Shown: piece after piece, positions 13,701 to 25,119 of the stretch
How positions within the stretch are numbered: the stretch's first letter is position 1
Layout: every line of letters begins with the position of its first letter
Source of the DNA: Neoceratodus forsteri
Taxonomy: Eukaryota; Chordata; Ceratodontiformes; Ceratodontidae
NCBI GenBank assembly: GCA_016271365.2
Contig: CM057456.1
Location: forward strand, 891,246,001-891,310,000
Length of the DNA stretch: 64,000 bases
Direction of reading: 5' to 3'
Translations under genes and position numbers: made by a program
The notes under the pieces: model-generated
What the model was told of the DNA's origin: nothing
What the model saw: the letters and a program-made list of their open reading frames with translations, nothing else
Database searches by the model: none

Positions 13701-14745
13701 AGCCAGAGAGGCAAAATAAAAAGAGTTAGAAGAATAAGAACGAGGTAAGAGAGCCGAGGGATAGATAAAGGAAAGGAAACAAACTGAAAAAGGAAGAAGC
13801 TGAAAAGAGGACAGGATAGAGGAGAACCCTACCCTAAGGGACTGCAGGACCTCACTCCTAGGGCAGCTCTGAGGGAGGAACAGATATGGGAAAAGAAGGA
13901 GGAAGAAGAAGAAGAAAAGAGGATATTGGGAGGAGGGAAAAATTCTGCCACAAATTTTGAGAGAAATTGGCTTGAAGCTTATGAGGTCGGAACTTAAAGG
14001 CAAGGGAGCAAGGATCCCTTCAGACAAAACTGGTTTAGATGGTTCAACTGAACCTTCTGCACAGGTTGATATGAGAGAGGCAGATTTCCTTACACATCCC
14101 ACTATCCTATTACTCATTACTCAAGCTGAGAGCTCATAGATTGCCAAGGCAAATAATCTGTTCCGGAGAGGAAGAGCCCCCAACTAGGTTTGGGGAAAGG
14201 GGCCCCACTAGCGCGAAGCCAAGTGTTAGTACTAGGGGTTGGGGAAGCCCAAGGAGAGGGCAACCTCTTTGGCAAGATGGACAGAGACAGAGAAGAAAAC
14301 TCCTTCCGACCCCTGGAGAAGGCAAGGGCCAAATGCAACCAGACCACCAGAACAAGATGGTGATTTTCGAATCAGGCTAGAACATCTGTTGACTAGCCCC
14401 GGTCTGGCATTCACAAGGTATGATTTAGGGACACCGGCAAAGTCCAAAGACCGAGGGTTAGAGAACTGTCTCAGAGACTAACCCTGTTGGCTGGTGATTG
14501 AACTAATCTGGCCGGAAAGAAAGGTCCCTGAAGGGAAAACCTTCCAGGAATCAGAAAGAGTTCCCTCAGATCGACAGGGTGAAGTTCCACTCGCCTCTTT
14601 CTTCAAATCCTTCACTGTTCTTTAGAGAAGAACAGAAGGTCCCAAGGAACTAGGATTTAGCTCCGAGAGGCCTCGGGAGGAGGGTAAGCAGGGTGGGGGA
14701 TGCCCAAGAAGTGAGGCCCAAGAGGGGAAGGTGGGTGGGATTGAG
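13701..14745 (-). other. Non-coding 3' region of DIRS copy 1
   Basis: Purine-rich on the plus strand, with a homologous stretch at about 19370-20270 in DIRS copy 2. A 197-codon open frame on the minus strand (13524-14117) is dominated by F, L and S from homopolymers and runs into the terminal repeat, so I do not call it a gene. Confidence 0.55.
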
Positions 14746-14850
14746 TAATGAATGGTGAAGTTACAAGAGAAGATCAAGAATTACGATAGGTATGTAATTG
14801 CCATATCTTCCCTTGTCAATCTTCACCATTCATTACTGCTGGGTGAGTAC
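14746..14850. repeat. Internal complementary region of DIRS copy 1
   Basis: The first half is the reverse complement of the left end (compare 13482-13535). The second half, from about 14802, matches the reverse complement of the right end (17790-17821). In the DIRS family this region is thought to template completion of the circular intermediate. Confidence 0.8.
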
Positions 14851-15179
14851 CAAGCCCCCCCAAAGGGGGTTTAACATAACCCTGAGGGAACAATACCCTC
14901 AGCTTCCTGTTGGTGAGAAACAGGAAGAAGAGACCCTGGCTGTACTAGACTGGAGTCTAAGGCCAGGAAGAGCTAGGAGGTGTCCCCTGAAGATGAGGAG
15001 ATGGAGGAAGCCCGTGCAGAAGCCTCCTAGCCCTGGTGGAAAAGAGGCAGGTCTCTCAGAAGGCGGAGTGAATCACCATACGCCGGGCCAGAGGTGACAA
15101 CCTTGATAGACGAAGCCACGCCGTCCGCCTAATGCAGATCACTGTCCCCGCAAGCCTGGAAGCCACCATTGGCATCAAA

Positions 15180-17412
15180 AGATGCCCTTGCTTGGTGCCT
15201 TGCCAGTTCCAGGCCTATGGCGGAGAGGGCAATGGCCTGTCAAGATTGCTCCGAATCAGGCATTGATGCTAGCACCTGAGCCAGCATCGACCATAAGTGC
15301 CTGTTATAGGCAGCATGATGTGTTTGATGTGCTGCAATGCACAACATCGTACAAGAGGAAGAGAAAACTCTTCGCCCTCATCGGTTGATTTGTAGGGAAT
15401 CAGAGTTTGGTGGATGGTCATGCACCAGGTGCCAAAGCCCGGAAGGGGTCTCTAGGCATACCAAGCCTGTGGGAGGGTTAGGGAGAGAACCTAGAGACTC
15501 CAAAGGAGCACAATACCTCCTCCTGCAGTCTGCCAGGGCTGGGGAAAGGGTGGCTGGAGACTGCCAGGTGCGGACAGATGTTTCCTGGAAGGGAATAGGC
15601 CAGGATAGCACCACCAGATGTTGGGCACTGAATTCACTGAGGAATTCACGCGTCTCTCGCTTGGTATTGTCCCGTCTGATGAAAGAAATACGGAGATCCC
15701 GAACCATCCTCAATAGGAAGTGCTGATATTCAGTGAAATCAGCGTCAGAACAGAGGTAAATAGGGTGTTCCTCTTCCTCCGAGGAGGATGGGGAACTTGA
15801 ATGTTCAGAAGACTACTGCAGCGGTGGGGACAGATGAAAGACCCGTTCATGCACGTACCTAACATATGCCGGGAAGGCCGCCGCAGTGCCTGTGAACGTC
15901 TCCCAGGATAAAGGCCCCATAGGACCCACATGGCCCGGGAGAAAGGGGGATGGCTGCAGAGGAATAGTAGAAGGGCACCTGCAAGGAGGTGACTGTCCTC
16001 TGCCAGTGCTCTGGAATCCAGGGAATGGTGCCAGAGCTGTAGGGATCCCTGAGATCAAACCAGATTGCATGGCGGAACTCTGGGAATGCGAACTCCGGAA
16101 GACCCCAGACGGGGAATTTCTCCTGTGATGCACCTGGGGCTGCATGAGTGCAGAAGGGCAACCCATGGTGGTGCCACCGAAGGGGACCATGGGGCTGAGA
16201 AGGCAAGACAGGGTTCGACGCTATGGCTCCTCCCCGCACCCTGTGGGGTGGCAGAGGAGTGCCGCCGCCCATCACGTGGCCCCTCAACCCCGAAGACGCC
16301 CTCCTTCTTGACCCCAGCGAAGGAGTCCCCTGATCCAGAGGCCCCCCTGAGGGAGGCCTCCGAAGTCTGGGCTTCCAATCCCCCCTGAGAGGGTGCAGCA
16401 GCACCAAGGCCAGGAGCTGCTGCAACCCCCCCCCCGAGGGGACAACCCCTTCCCCAAGAGCTAAGCTGTCCTCCCTAGTGGACTCCAGGCCACCTCCGGC
16501 CTGGGAATCCTCAGAGGCAGACTGCTGTGGAGACTCAGGGATGGGGGCGCTGGGCCGCCTGACACCGTGTCCCACAGAGGCCTCTGATTCCGAAGAATTG
16601 GGCAACCAATCCAGGTCCACATCTGAGTCAATGCCCACCGAAGAGGAGTCGACCAGCAGGACCTCAATACTGGCTACCCCAAGACCACCCTGAGGAATGG
16701 CACCGGCATCTCCAGCGGCACCAGTTGTTCCCATCACACCACCCACAGTCCCGGAGCCCAATGCCAACCCATCGCTGGCCCCGGCTGGGACACCGGTGCT
16801 GCGTGTGGTGCCAGGACCCAAAACTACACCAGCAACGGAGCTGCACAGGTCACCGGCACTGCAAGCTGAGCCGAACCAGCGCCGCCCCAATCACCGGCAC
16901 CACAAACAGCACCAGGATCTGAAGCAGCATCGAGGGTCCATCAGTGCTGGACCCAGCACCCTGGGCCGCGACACTGGGGAAGCCTGCACCTCAGGAGAGG
17001 TGACTGGCAAGGCGGCAGCACCGGCGTGACCCTGGGGAGGGCCACGTCACTCCTCTGATGCCGCAATAGAGGCCTCCTCCTCGGCAAGGCTTGAAGATGA
17101 GGAGGCCTCCTCCTCACCAGACCATATAGACCTGGGAGGGGACCTGGAGGAAGGGTCTAAAGATCTGGCCTGGGAGGTCCGAGAGTGACGTCATCCTCTG
17201 AAAGTCGGTGGGGCCCTGCCGACTTTGAATGCGCGGATTTCCAAAACACAGCGATCCATGGGAAAACAGGCATCGCATCTATCCATATCATGGTTAGATC
17301 CCAGGCACTGAAGGCAGACAACATGTTGGTCCATCACGGAAAAATGCCGGCCACAGCAGCACCGACGCATGGGGTCATGGCCTGCTTTCGACTTATGCTT
17401 AGCTCCAGACAA
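15180..17412 (-). pseudogene. DIRS gag-like protein (ORF1), copy 1
   Basis: Starts at the ATG at 17410-17412. Residues 18-49 form a cysteine/histidine cluster (C18, C20, H30, C33, C36, CLG, H41, C46, C49) that resembles the putative zinc motif opening vertebrate DIRS ORF1 proteins. A low-complexity, S/E/G-rich middle follows (about 17180-16300), then a GPLSWETF segment near 15920 that has a counterpart in copy 2 (GPLTWEQF near 21455). The last block is near 15380-15700. The gag role is inferred: structural, RNA-binding. Several frame changes and a stop after residue 73 break it. No enzyme domain follows. Confidence 0.7.
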
Positions 17413-17594
17413 GATGCGAAATAAACCAAAACACAGTAAAAGCTCCCAATGCCTTAAAACAAATAATCAGAATGAACTTACCGGTGTCGGGATGAGAATA
17501 AGGATTGAGGAGTCGTCAACGAACATGCATAGTTGACAGAAGGCCTAATGGTGCACTTTGGAAAACACTCTGTACTCACGCAGCAGGTGCAGCC

Positions 17595-17810
17595 TCGACA
17601 GCGGGAGAAACAGAACCTGGGATGGAGGAGGTGTCTGCGGCACCTAACGGCCACCCCTTGCGCACCACACAGTGCACTGCTCTCATTGGCAGTGCCACTG
17701 GCGCTGACTCCTCCCTCCCAAAAAAAAAACCCACAAAAAAACAAACAAAAAAAAAACCTCCCATAGCGGGTGCACGCTTCTGGCTTACAGTAATCAATGG
17801 TGAAGACTGA
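17595..17810. repeat. Right inverted terminal repeat of DIRS copy 1
   Basis: Reverse complement of 13515-13700 with point differences and a longer interrupted A-run (17721-17756). It lies next to the gag start, so on the coding strand it is the upstream repeat that would carry the promoter. Confidence 0.85.
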
Positions 17811-17821
17811 CAAGGCAAGAT

Positions 17822-17987
17822 TGGTAAATTCTGACTCGTCGTCCGAAAGTAGGTTGGCTACCTCATGTTACGTAGGCTCATTGTCATCAGGGCCATGTTC
17901 TGAGAGGTGCCAGTTTAATTTGTTTTGTTTTGGACCTTCCGGGCCCGAGCTTGCGGCAAATTCCTTCAGCTTCTGTCTAGTGGCCAT
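17822..17987 (-). pseudogene. L1 ORF1, N-terminal part
   Basis: Begins with the ATG at 17985-17987 and reads MATRQKLKEFAASSGPEGPK, a basic opening typical of vertebrate L1 ORF1. It has a stop near 17875 and then continues to the DIRS junction at 17821. It is separated from the rest of ORF1 (13481 downwards) by the 4.3-kb DIRS insert. Confidence 0.75.
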
Positions 17988-18207
17988 ACTGACTACGGCC
18001 CCCTTGCCTTTTTTTTCCTGCGAAGATATTGTTCAGGTGCCAGGATGGCACAAGATTTGAGTTGGCTGGTGTAGAGTTCCCAAATTAGGCAGCCATGCAG
18101 ACACTGACATCACCGGAAATCCTTCCCCGTGTCTATTTTTTCATGTAACAACTGCATCATTGATTAATTTGGTGCAGCAAGCTGTGTGTGTGTTGGTCTG
18201 TATGTCC
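17988..18207 (-). other. Presumed L1 5' UTR
   Basis: Sequence between the ORF1 start and the left end of DIRS copy 2. It carries no open frame. I assign it to the L1 only by position. The true L1 5' end may lie further right and be hidden by the DIRS insertion. Confidence 0.4.
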
Positions 18208-18252
18208 AGAAATGAAAATTATGTGCCTACCGTAATTCTTGATTTTCCAGCA

Positions 18253-19187
18253 TATTTATTTATTTTATTTATTTATTGAATTTTGATGACCGGGTAGGCC
18301 CACTGAGCCCCGAAGGTCCCTTTTTCAGGGGCGACCCAGGAGACAGAAACAGTACAATACAGTCAGGTAGTACAGGGTGCAGAGAAAGTAGACATGAAAT
18401 TCAAGGTTACAATAAAGGCAATATTTCAATATATTGAACATAAGTGCAACAATTGAGGGCGTTGAGGCATGCTTTTGGAGTAATTTGGAGTAAGAAAAGG
18501 AGAGGGATTGGTGTAGGATGTGGGACCGGGGGTGACTATCCAATACCCTGACAATGGCACAAGCTTGCCCGAAGCAGGTGGGACTTGAGCCTTCTGCGAA
18601 AGTTTAACAGCGATGGGGCTTCCTGTACTAAAGGTAGGAGAGTGTTCCACAGCTTAGGGGCAGTGTGAGCGAAGGATTTGCCTCCCATGTTAGTCTTGAC
18701 TCTGGGGATTGCTAGTATAGACCGACTGGTGGTCCTGAGTATATGAGGGTTAGACTTAGGAATTATTATTCTTGTAAGGCTAGGTGGGGCAGCCGGGTGC
18801 TGCAGTTTGTAAGCAAGGCAGAGCAGGGGTACTGAAGACGAGCCTCAAAGGAAGGCCATTGAAGCTTGGCCAGCAAGATGCAGGGGTGGCTTCTTAGGTG
18901 ACTCAGTGTCACAAACCTCGCCACCTTGTTGTACGGGACCTGAAGCCTGTCGACCTTATGCTTTGACATACCCTGAATTACAAGGGCAGCATACATTAAT
19001 GTAGGAAGGAGAACACTGGAGGCAACTGCTCGCCTTTGCCTCCAGGATAAGTTGTTTTTTTAGCCGGTACAAGGTGCGAAGTTTGCCGTGGATAGACCTA
19101 GTTACCTGGTCTACATGGGACTTAAAGATGAGATCTTGGTTGATAGTTAGCCCTAGGTATTTTATGTTGTCTACAATGTCTATACTC
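18253..19187 (-). mobile_element. 5'-truncated L2-like LINE in the left end of DIRS copy 2
   Basis: A minus-strand insert flanked by a perfect 9-bp duplication (tttccagca at 18244-18252 and 19188-19196). It starts within the RT C-terminal region and ends with an (AAAT)n tail at 18253-18275. The 3' UTR (18276-18350) has a sequence running GGGTCGCCCCTGAAAAAGGG and on to CAGTGGGCCTACCCGGTCA, which reappears as the tail of the SINE at 59176-59392. Confidence 0.88.
18700..19187 (-). pseudogene. L2-like LINE reverse transcriptase, C-terminal end
   Basis: Reads a thumb-domain motif (NIKYLGLTINQDLIFKSHV near 19130-19170), then a TRSIHGKLRTLYRLKKQL segment. After a frameshift near 19030 comes the post-RT region (VARFVTLSHLRSHPCILLAK near 18880-18920). 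The catalytic motifs are lost by 5' truncation. The clade (L2 or close) rests on the 3' tail and the motif spacing. Confidence 0.75.
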
Positions 19188-19196
19188 TTTCCAGCA

Positions 19197-19400
19197 ATCT
19201 TCTCCATTCATCACTGGTGGGTGTTAGCCGTGAATGCAGCACCCCATGGGAGCTTTTTATTTCCATGGGGAAGGAGCCGGCGCCAACAGTGCCACCCACG
19301 AGGCCGATGCACGATATGGCGCTTATGGGTTGGCCAGTAATGGCCGTTGACTCCTCCTCCTCCTCCGCCTCAGTTCTGCACACCGGTGAGATAGAGGAAA
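19197..19400. repeat. Left inverted terminal repeat of DIRS copy 2 (inner part)
   Basis: Pairs with the reverse complement of about 23045-23245. Shared blocks include CACTGGTGGGTG/CTCACCAGTG, CCCATGGGAGC/GCTCCCACAGGG and the GAGCCGGCGCCAACAG region. The outermost part lies before the LINE insert at 18208-18252. Confidence 0.8.
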
Positions 19401-20274
19401 AGAGACTACAGAAAAAATGAGGGTAAGGCAAGGGAGCCCGAGTGACGGTAGAAGGAAAGGATATAAACTGAAAAAGGAATAGGCCAGCCAGAGGACAGAG
19501 GAGGATCTGGAGAACATGAGCCATAAGGCCCCCCATCCCTGGACGGCAAGAGAAAACAGGAAAGGAGAGAAAGAGAGAGAAGAAAGGAAGATAGAGAGAA
19601 AGGGTAAAGGGAAGGGGGAACCCGTCAAACATGTTCGATCAGCCCAAGAGGAGACCGAGCGTGCTTCCAGAGGTAAGCAGCCAGCTTAATCAACAGTTGC
19701 CTAGAATGCAACTAGCAGCTATAACTCCTCTTCAGCTAGAAAGGGTGATCAAGAAGGCCCCACTACCCTATTTAAACCAGGGAGGAACTGCCCCTGGACA
19801 ACCACACTCCCTTTCCGGCAAAGCCCACAGAGGAGAACCCACAGGGTTCGGGGAAGGGGGAGGTCTCCACCCATTCAACACCTCCCTCCCCAAGGTGGAG
19901 GGAGACTGAAGGGCTAGAAATAAGATGCAGAGAGGGAAGGGTAAAAAGGGGGAGTCCCTGCCGGCCCCCTGTCCCCACCGCCAATCCAAGGGACCTCCTA
20001 AGGGGCCGGCACCCTGAGAAGGAGGTGGACCGATCCCGGAGGCTCCCCGAGGGCAGAGGCCCGCCAGGAGTCTCCCTTAAAGATCTCCCAAAGAAGAGGC
20101 CCTACTGGCCCTCCTCCTAGAAGAGACCCCACCCCCAAACTTGGCAGAAAAAAGGGGTCCTAAGGCTGCAGGAAGGTAAGAAGACTCCATTGGACCTAGG
20201 GGAGGAGAGCCAGCAGGGTGGAGGCCTGCCCAAGGACTGAGGCCTTCTGGGGGAAGGTGGGCGTGATTCAGAGA

Positions 20275-20375
20275 TGAATGGTGAAGATACTCTGGTAGAT
20301 CAAGAATTATGGTAGGTACGTAATTTTTCTATCTTCCCAGCATCAATCTTCACCATTCATCACTGGTGGGTGAGT
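20275..20375. repeat. Internal complementary region of DIRS copy 2
   Basis: Contains the complement of the left end (GATCAAGAATTATGGTAGGT) directly followed by the complement of the right end (ATCTTCCCAGCATCAATCTT). The layout is the same as at 14746-14850 in copy 1. Confidence 0.8.
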
Positions 20376-20699
20376 ACCGAGCCCCCTGAAAGAGGTTCAG
20401 CACTTCCCTGAGGAACAGACGTCCCTCAGCCTCCCGTGGGGAAAAACACAGAAGGAGGAGACCTATTACAGACCAGTTAGGCCTGAGACTGGTCAGGGTG
20501 AGGTGGGATCCCTGTTCCCTGGGGGATGGAAGGTGCCCCTGCAGTTCCCGCTTTGCCCTGCAGAAGAAAATGCGGGTCCCCCAGAATGCGGAGGCACTCA
20601 CCCTACGCTGGGCCGGGGTGATAACCGAGATAGGCGAAGCCAGGCCCTCCACCTGATGTAGCTCACTGTCCCTGCAAGCCTTGAAGCGACCTCACTGGT

Positions 20700-22814
20700 G
20701 TCATAAGATGCCCTTGTCTGGTGCCTTGCTATCTCCAGGCCTATCATGGAGAGGGCTGTGGCCTACCTGGTTGCCTCCGAATCAGGCAGCATTGCCAGTA
20801 CCTGACCCACATTGCCCACAGGTGCCTGTTATAGGCAGCGTGGTGCGCCTGATGTGATGCAATGCAAAGAACCATCCTCGCCAAGGAGAAATCTCTCCGC
20901 CCCCAGATGGTCGAACTCCGCAGAGTCCGAATCTGGGGGCTGGTCGCAGACCGGGCACCAATGCCCAGTAGCGGTGTCCAATCGCATCAGTCTGGCAGAA
21001 GGATGAGGCAATGCACCTGAAGACCCCTGGGGTGTGCAGTACTGAAGCTGGGAGTCCAATGGGGCTGGAGCTGGGGCGGAGGAAGCTTCCAGGCATTGTA
21101 GGACGCCTCCTGGAAATGAACAGGCCAGGACAGGAACACTAAGTGATCCATACTGTACTCACCTAAGAAGGCTCACACCGTATGCTTGGTTTTGCGTCAA
21201 GCAATACAGGAAATGAGCAGGTCCTCGACCAGCCTCGCGAGGAAGTGGTGATACTGTCTGATCAGCGTCAAAGAACGGGTCGATGTAGGTCTCCTCTTCC
21301 TCGATGGAGGCAGACGAGGAGGGTAAGGAACCTGACAATTCAGACTCCGGCCACGGTGGGAGAGACAGGTGAGAGACCTGCTCACCCACAGCCCTCACAC
21401 AGTGGAGGAAATCTGCAGCCTGGGATCTGAACTGTTCCCAGGTCAAAGGTCCCAAAGGACCCACATGGCTTGGAAGAAGAGGGGCTGGATGCAGAGGCAA
21501 GGGAGAAAAACTCTTCACAGCAAGTGAAGTATCTCTGCCAGGCAATCCCAGATGACCAGGAAATCCGCTGGTTTACTCTGTCAATGGCCGCTCAAGCAGC
21601 CCGAAGCAGTCTGGACTGAGCGTTGTAGGGTAAGCATCCCTATGAGGGGACCAGGGCTGCATGAGTCCAAAAGGGCGGACCCCAACCTCACCCAACAAGG
21701 ACTCCCTCGAAGAAGGCAAGGGAGAGAACTTGGGCTCAGTGCTGCGGCTCCTCCCAGAGCTCCAAAGGACTACAGAGGAGGAGCACTGCACCCCTCGCCC
21801 AATCCCCTCAACCCCGCCGACTCCAAGGAAGATCTCTTCCTCACACCCTGTGCCGTGGAATCCACCCCCCCCCACAATTCCATAGGCCCCCCCCAAGGAG
21901 AGCCGCAGAGGAGGGGTTCTGGTCCCAGCATCAGGAAGGGGGATGGCAGCCGACCCAAACATCTAATGCCCGGACCACCGCACCTTCAGTCCCGGGACCA
22001 TGACCCTGCATATCTCCCCCAGCACCACCGCTGGCATGGGAGTTGGCGCAGACCGTAGTCATGGGAGCCGCGAGAGGGAGCACCTGGGAAGGTGCAAGGG
22101 TCCTGGGCCCTGGAGAGCCCACTGACTCCTAGGAGTCAAGTCGCCAGTCTGGATCAGCCTCTCGATCACCTGGCTCCAGAGAGGAGGAGGAGATCCAAAA
22201 GACCTCCAGACTTGTGACCCTGGGAGGTCTCCTGCCCCAGGGGGGGGACACGAATGGTGCCTCTGGCAGGCCCAGTAGCACTTGCGGAGCCATCTCGATC
22301 ACAGGGGCTGCAAATGGCTACAGGATTTAGAATGGCGCTGACAGGTGGCGTCAAGGAACACCCCGTATCGGACCCAGCGACCATGGGCCCCAACAACAGG
22401 GGAGCCTGCACCTCCGAGGAGGTGACTGCCAGGGCTGTGCTCCCGGTCTGGCCCCAGGTGGGACCAGACCAGCCCTCCGGCACCGTGGTAGAGGCCTCCT
22501 CCATGGCAAGGCTGGAAGAGGAGGAGGCATCCTCCTCACCAAACCATTTAGGCCCAGAAGGAGACCCCGGATGAAGGGCAAAGAGACGTACGCTTGGACT
22601 GACAAGAGCGACACTGCCCCATGAAAGTCGGCGGAGCTCTGCATACTCTGAATGAGCAGTACTCGAGAATGTGGCAGTCCATCGAGAAGCAGGCATCACA
22701 GTGATCTGTAGCATGCTGAGGTCCAAGGCAGGTAACGTAAACATCATGCCGGTCCATCATGGAAAAATGCTGGCTGCAGGGACACGACGCATGGGAGGTC
22801 AGCCTGCCATACAA
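20700..22814 (-). pseudogene. DIRS gag-like protein (ORF1), copy 2
   Basis: Starts at the ATG at 22812-22814. It has the same opening Cys/His pattern as copy 1 (C11, C13, H23, CLG at 29-31, H34, C39, C42), but one Cys position is a Val, so the presumed zinc site is incomplete. An S/E/G-rich middle follows, then GPLTWEQF near 21455 with an acidic EEEETYIDPFFDAD stretch near 21280. The final block (21096-20782) matches 15700-15380 of copy 1. Many frame changes. No enzyme region follows before the internal complementary region. Confidence 0.68.
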
Positions 22815-23044
22815 AAGTGCTTTATGTCTCCTGAACTGGGCATGATGTGAACGGAAAACTAAATCACTAAAATAGAGAAGACTTGACGCCGTTTAGATAA
22901 AAAAAGGAAAGGCCTTCCCAGGATTTCAAGAAACAGCGTAGAGTAACTGGGACAGCAGAACCGAGGCGAAGCTGATAGGAACGGCGTTGATGGCATCAAA
23001 AAACACGGCCCCGCCGAAGACTAGGCCACTGATGTAGGAGAAAA

Positions 23045-23265
23045 CTTTGGAGCAGTTCCTAAGTGCTGTCTTGAATAGTGGGAGAAGCAGAACTGAGGTG
23101 GAGGAGAAGCAGATGGTCGTTACTGGCCAACACACGAGCACGATACCGTGCGCTGGCCTCCTGGGCAGCGCCAGCTCCTCCCCCTTGGGGGAAACAAAAG
23201 CTCCCACAGGGTGCTGCGCTCGCAGCTAACACTCACCAGTGAAGAATGGTGAAGACTGACACTGG
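23045..23265. repeat. Right inverted terminal repeat of DIRS copy 2
   Basis: Reverse complement of 19197-19400 (see the shared blocks there), followed by the terminal GGTGAAGACTGACACTGGGA region that ends the element near 23271. Confidence 0.8.
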
Positions 23266-23271
23266 GAAGAT

Positions 23272-24898
23272 CCAGCAGCACCTTTTACTGCATTACCTTG
23301 ATGTTTATACTTTTCTTTTTATTTTTCTACTACTGAGGTATAAATGTGGGACTTTTACACCACAATAATACAAGTGTAACTAAGTCACACATCAATTCTT
23401 TATCTCTTATCATGTTAATGCATGAGCAGTCGTTGTGGCTCTGACCAGAGTTTGTTTATTATGGCATCATGGTTAATTAACAACACATGAACAGTAGCCC
23501 TTATCATAACCTGATTACCAACCACCTGGATTATTAATCACTCTTGCACACCAGTTGTCAAAACCAACCAGGCTGCCTTTCTCTCTCTCTCTCTCTCTCT
23601 CCATTCTGTGCAGCCCATCCCCTTGCAGAAAGCTACAGCACAGCTGTGTCTGAGCTCCTAAATCAGCAGCAGCTGCAGTAGCAGCGGCAGCCAGTTGCAC
23701 TGCTCTTAAAGGGTCCATAACAGACTAGTAAATCTCTTCTTACATTGTAAAACATAAATTCACTGTGCTATTGCTCTCATACAGCTGTGACTGCCTATTT
23801 TTAAATATACATTAATAATTTTAAACAGGACATTTTATAAGTGCAATAACTCACTTCAATATGCAATAGAGAGCTAGTAGCATCAAAAGTAGCAGCCAGC
23901 AACAATAATTAATTTTTAAAAGTAGCCAGTTGCTATTGTTTATTTTTTATGCAGTTTTCTTTTTCCATTTGTACATGAGACGGTTTTCTGACAGTATTTG
24001 GTGTGATGGGAACAGCAATATTTTACCTGGAGACAATCATATTTAGTTGTAATCCCCTTTATACTGTAACTTATCAGCATCATGACACCACAAGTGACCA
24101 ATCTGGCAGCAGATGATTATCTTTTCTTGTTCAGTTGTGATGTCACTGTCAGTAAAGTCACAATGCTGATGAGGCATGAAGAGAAACAGAACTCTACATG
24201 TCAGCCTTCAGGTACAGTCATGTTCGAAACACCACACAAAGTATTGCCAGGTAGAAGATCTTCTAATTAGCAAAAGAGAAAAGAAAAAAATACTTCAGGA
24301 AGTAGCTGCTAAATCATTTTTAATGTTATTGCTAATTTTAGGTAGTATACTAGCTCTTTAAAGGATCTGAGACACACTTTCCAAAGGCATAAGGACACCT
24401 GGCCTTGTGCCTCACATCCCTGAGGCATGTATCGCAAATCCTTTAAATCATGCTCCAGTGTGGTTTATTGCTTACTTTAATATCTTGGACATTGTACAAT
24501 GTAGGGCAAAATGAAAAACTAGACTGAACAATTCTAAGCTTTCATTTAATAACAGTCTTCATTACCCAGATGGGCCCGGCTGATTAACTTGGGCTACAAT
24601 TTGTGCATTCATATCAAAAAACAGTGGCAGTACAGGCATTCAATAAAGGTTCATAAATCATTATAATTATCCAGACATAGCCTGGGAGGTAGGCATTTTT
24701 AAGACCAGGTAAAGTAGGCAACTTTTGGATATTATGGAAGACTGCTTTCTGAAACTGTGTGTCAAGGGGACCACTAAGGAGTATGCATCACTTGACCTGA
24801 GGGCACATCACAAGACATCTCCAGACCTGCATGGCATGTTGTGGGGTGTGGCTATATTCAAAGGCCAAGCAACATGCAAATCCGATAGCGTGGTCGTG
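23272..24898. other. Intron sequence with (CT)n
   Basis: AT-rich intron. A (CT)n microsatellite runs from 23581 to 23601. No coding exon, RNA gene or mobile element recognised in the rest. Confidence 0.5.
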
Positions 24899-24963
24899 CA
24901 CAATATTGTGATGCGTCTATACAAATGAGGAGTCCCTCATGCATATGCTGCGCATCACAATAT
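24899..24963. repeat. Nested hairpin of about 61 nt
   Basis: A perfect 13-bp inverted repeat (24903-24915 with 24951-24963) encloses a second inverted repeat (ATGAGG with CCTCAT, loop AGTC) set almost symmetrically between the arms. The left arm itself begins with a 12-bp palindrome, cacaatattgtg (24899-24910). It could be the core of a MITE remnant or a pre-miRNA-like fold. No flanking duplication was identified. Confidence 0.7.
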
Positions 24964-25119
24964 TTAAAGTCCCCCTGGTGAAGGCACAGCCATCTGTGCC
25001 AGCGCAAAAAGATAAACAGCCCGAGACCAACTTTATGTGTGGGGCAGATTGGTGCCCTGTGGACAGTTCAGGTCTGGGCACACATTCCCCCCCAGCCCCA
25101 ATGGGGCCGCACTGTACAA

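Larger units (their letters stand above)
13482..17821 (-). mobile_element. Gag-only DIRS element, copy 1, inserted in L1 ORF1
   Basis: The element is bounded by a long inverted repeat: about 13515-13700 matches the reverse complement of 17595-17810. An internal complementary region at 14746-14850 carries the complement of the left end followed by a copy matching the complement of the right end, as in DIRS elements. On the minus strand a gag-like region (15180-17412) is the only coding part. There is no reverse transcriptase, RNase H or tyrosine recombinase. The right end finishes ...CAAGAT. No target duplication is seen, as expected for DIRS. Removing it reconnects L1 ORF1. A copy with the same architecture lies at 18208-23271. 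Confidence 0.85.
5850..18207 (-). mobile_element. Full-length, broken L1-clade LINE with two large inserts
   Basis: Reading on the minus strand the order is 5' UTR (about 18207-17988), ORF1 start, a DIRS insert (13482-17821), the rest of ORF1, an inter-ORF region, ORF2 endonuclease, a LINE insert (8468-10169), then ORF2 reverse transcriptase and C-terminal region to about 5880. Subtracting the two inserts leaves about 6.3 kb, the normal size of a full-length L1. Stops and frameshifts are frequent in both ORFs, so it is inactive. The exact 3' end near 5850 and the 5' end, which abuts another DIRS element, are approximate. Confidence 0.88.
18208..23271 (-). mobile_element. Gag-only DIRS element, copy 2, interrupted by an L2-like LINE
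   Basis: The left terminus (18208-18252) matches the left end of copy 1 (AATTATGTGCCTACCGTAAT here). The element is cut by a LINE at 18253-19187 and resumes at 19188-19230. Its right end near 23271 finishes ...GGAAGAT. Inverted repeats are about 19197-19400 and 23045-23265, with the internal complementary region at 20275-20375. Without the LINE it is about 4.1 kb, close to copy 1 (4.3 kb). The only coding region is gag-like (20700-22814, minus). Both copies lack reverse transcriptase, RNase H and tyrosine recombinase. Confidence 0.84.

Noticed and set aside
13524..14117. A 197-codon minus-strand open frame
   Set aside because: It is made largely of homopolymer-derived F, L, S and K runs and passes into the DIRS terminal repeat; no family resemblance and not conserved as a frame in DIRS copy 2.
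19180..19632. A 150-codon minus-strand open frame at the left end of DIRS copy 2
   Set aside because: It spans the LINE/DIRS junction and the terminal repeat and is composed of low-complexity F/L/S runs.
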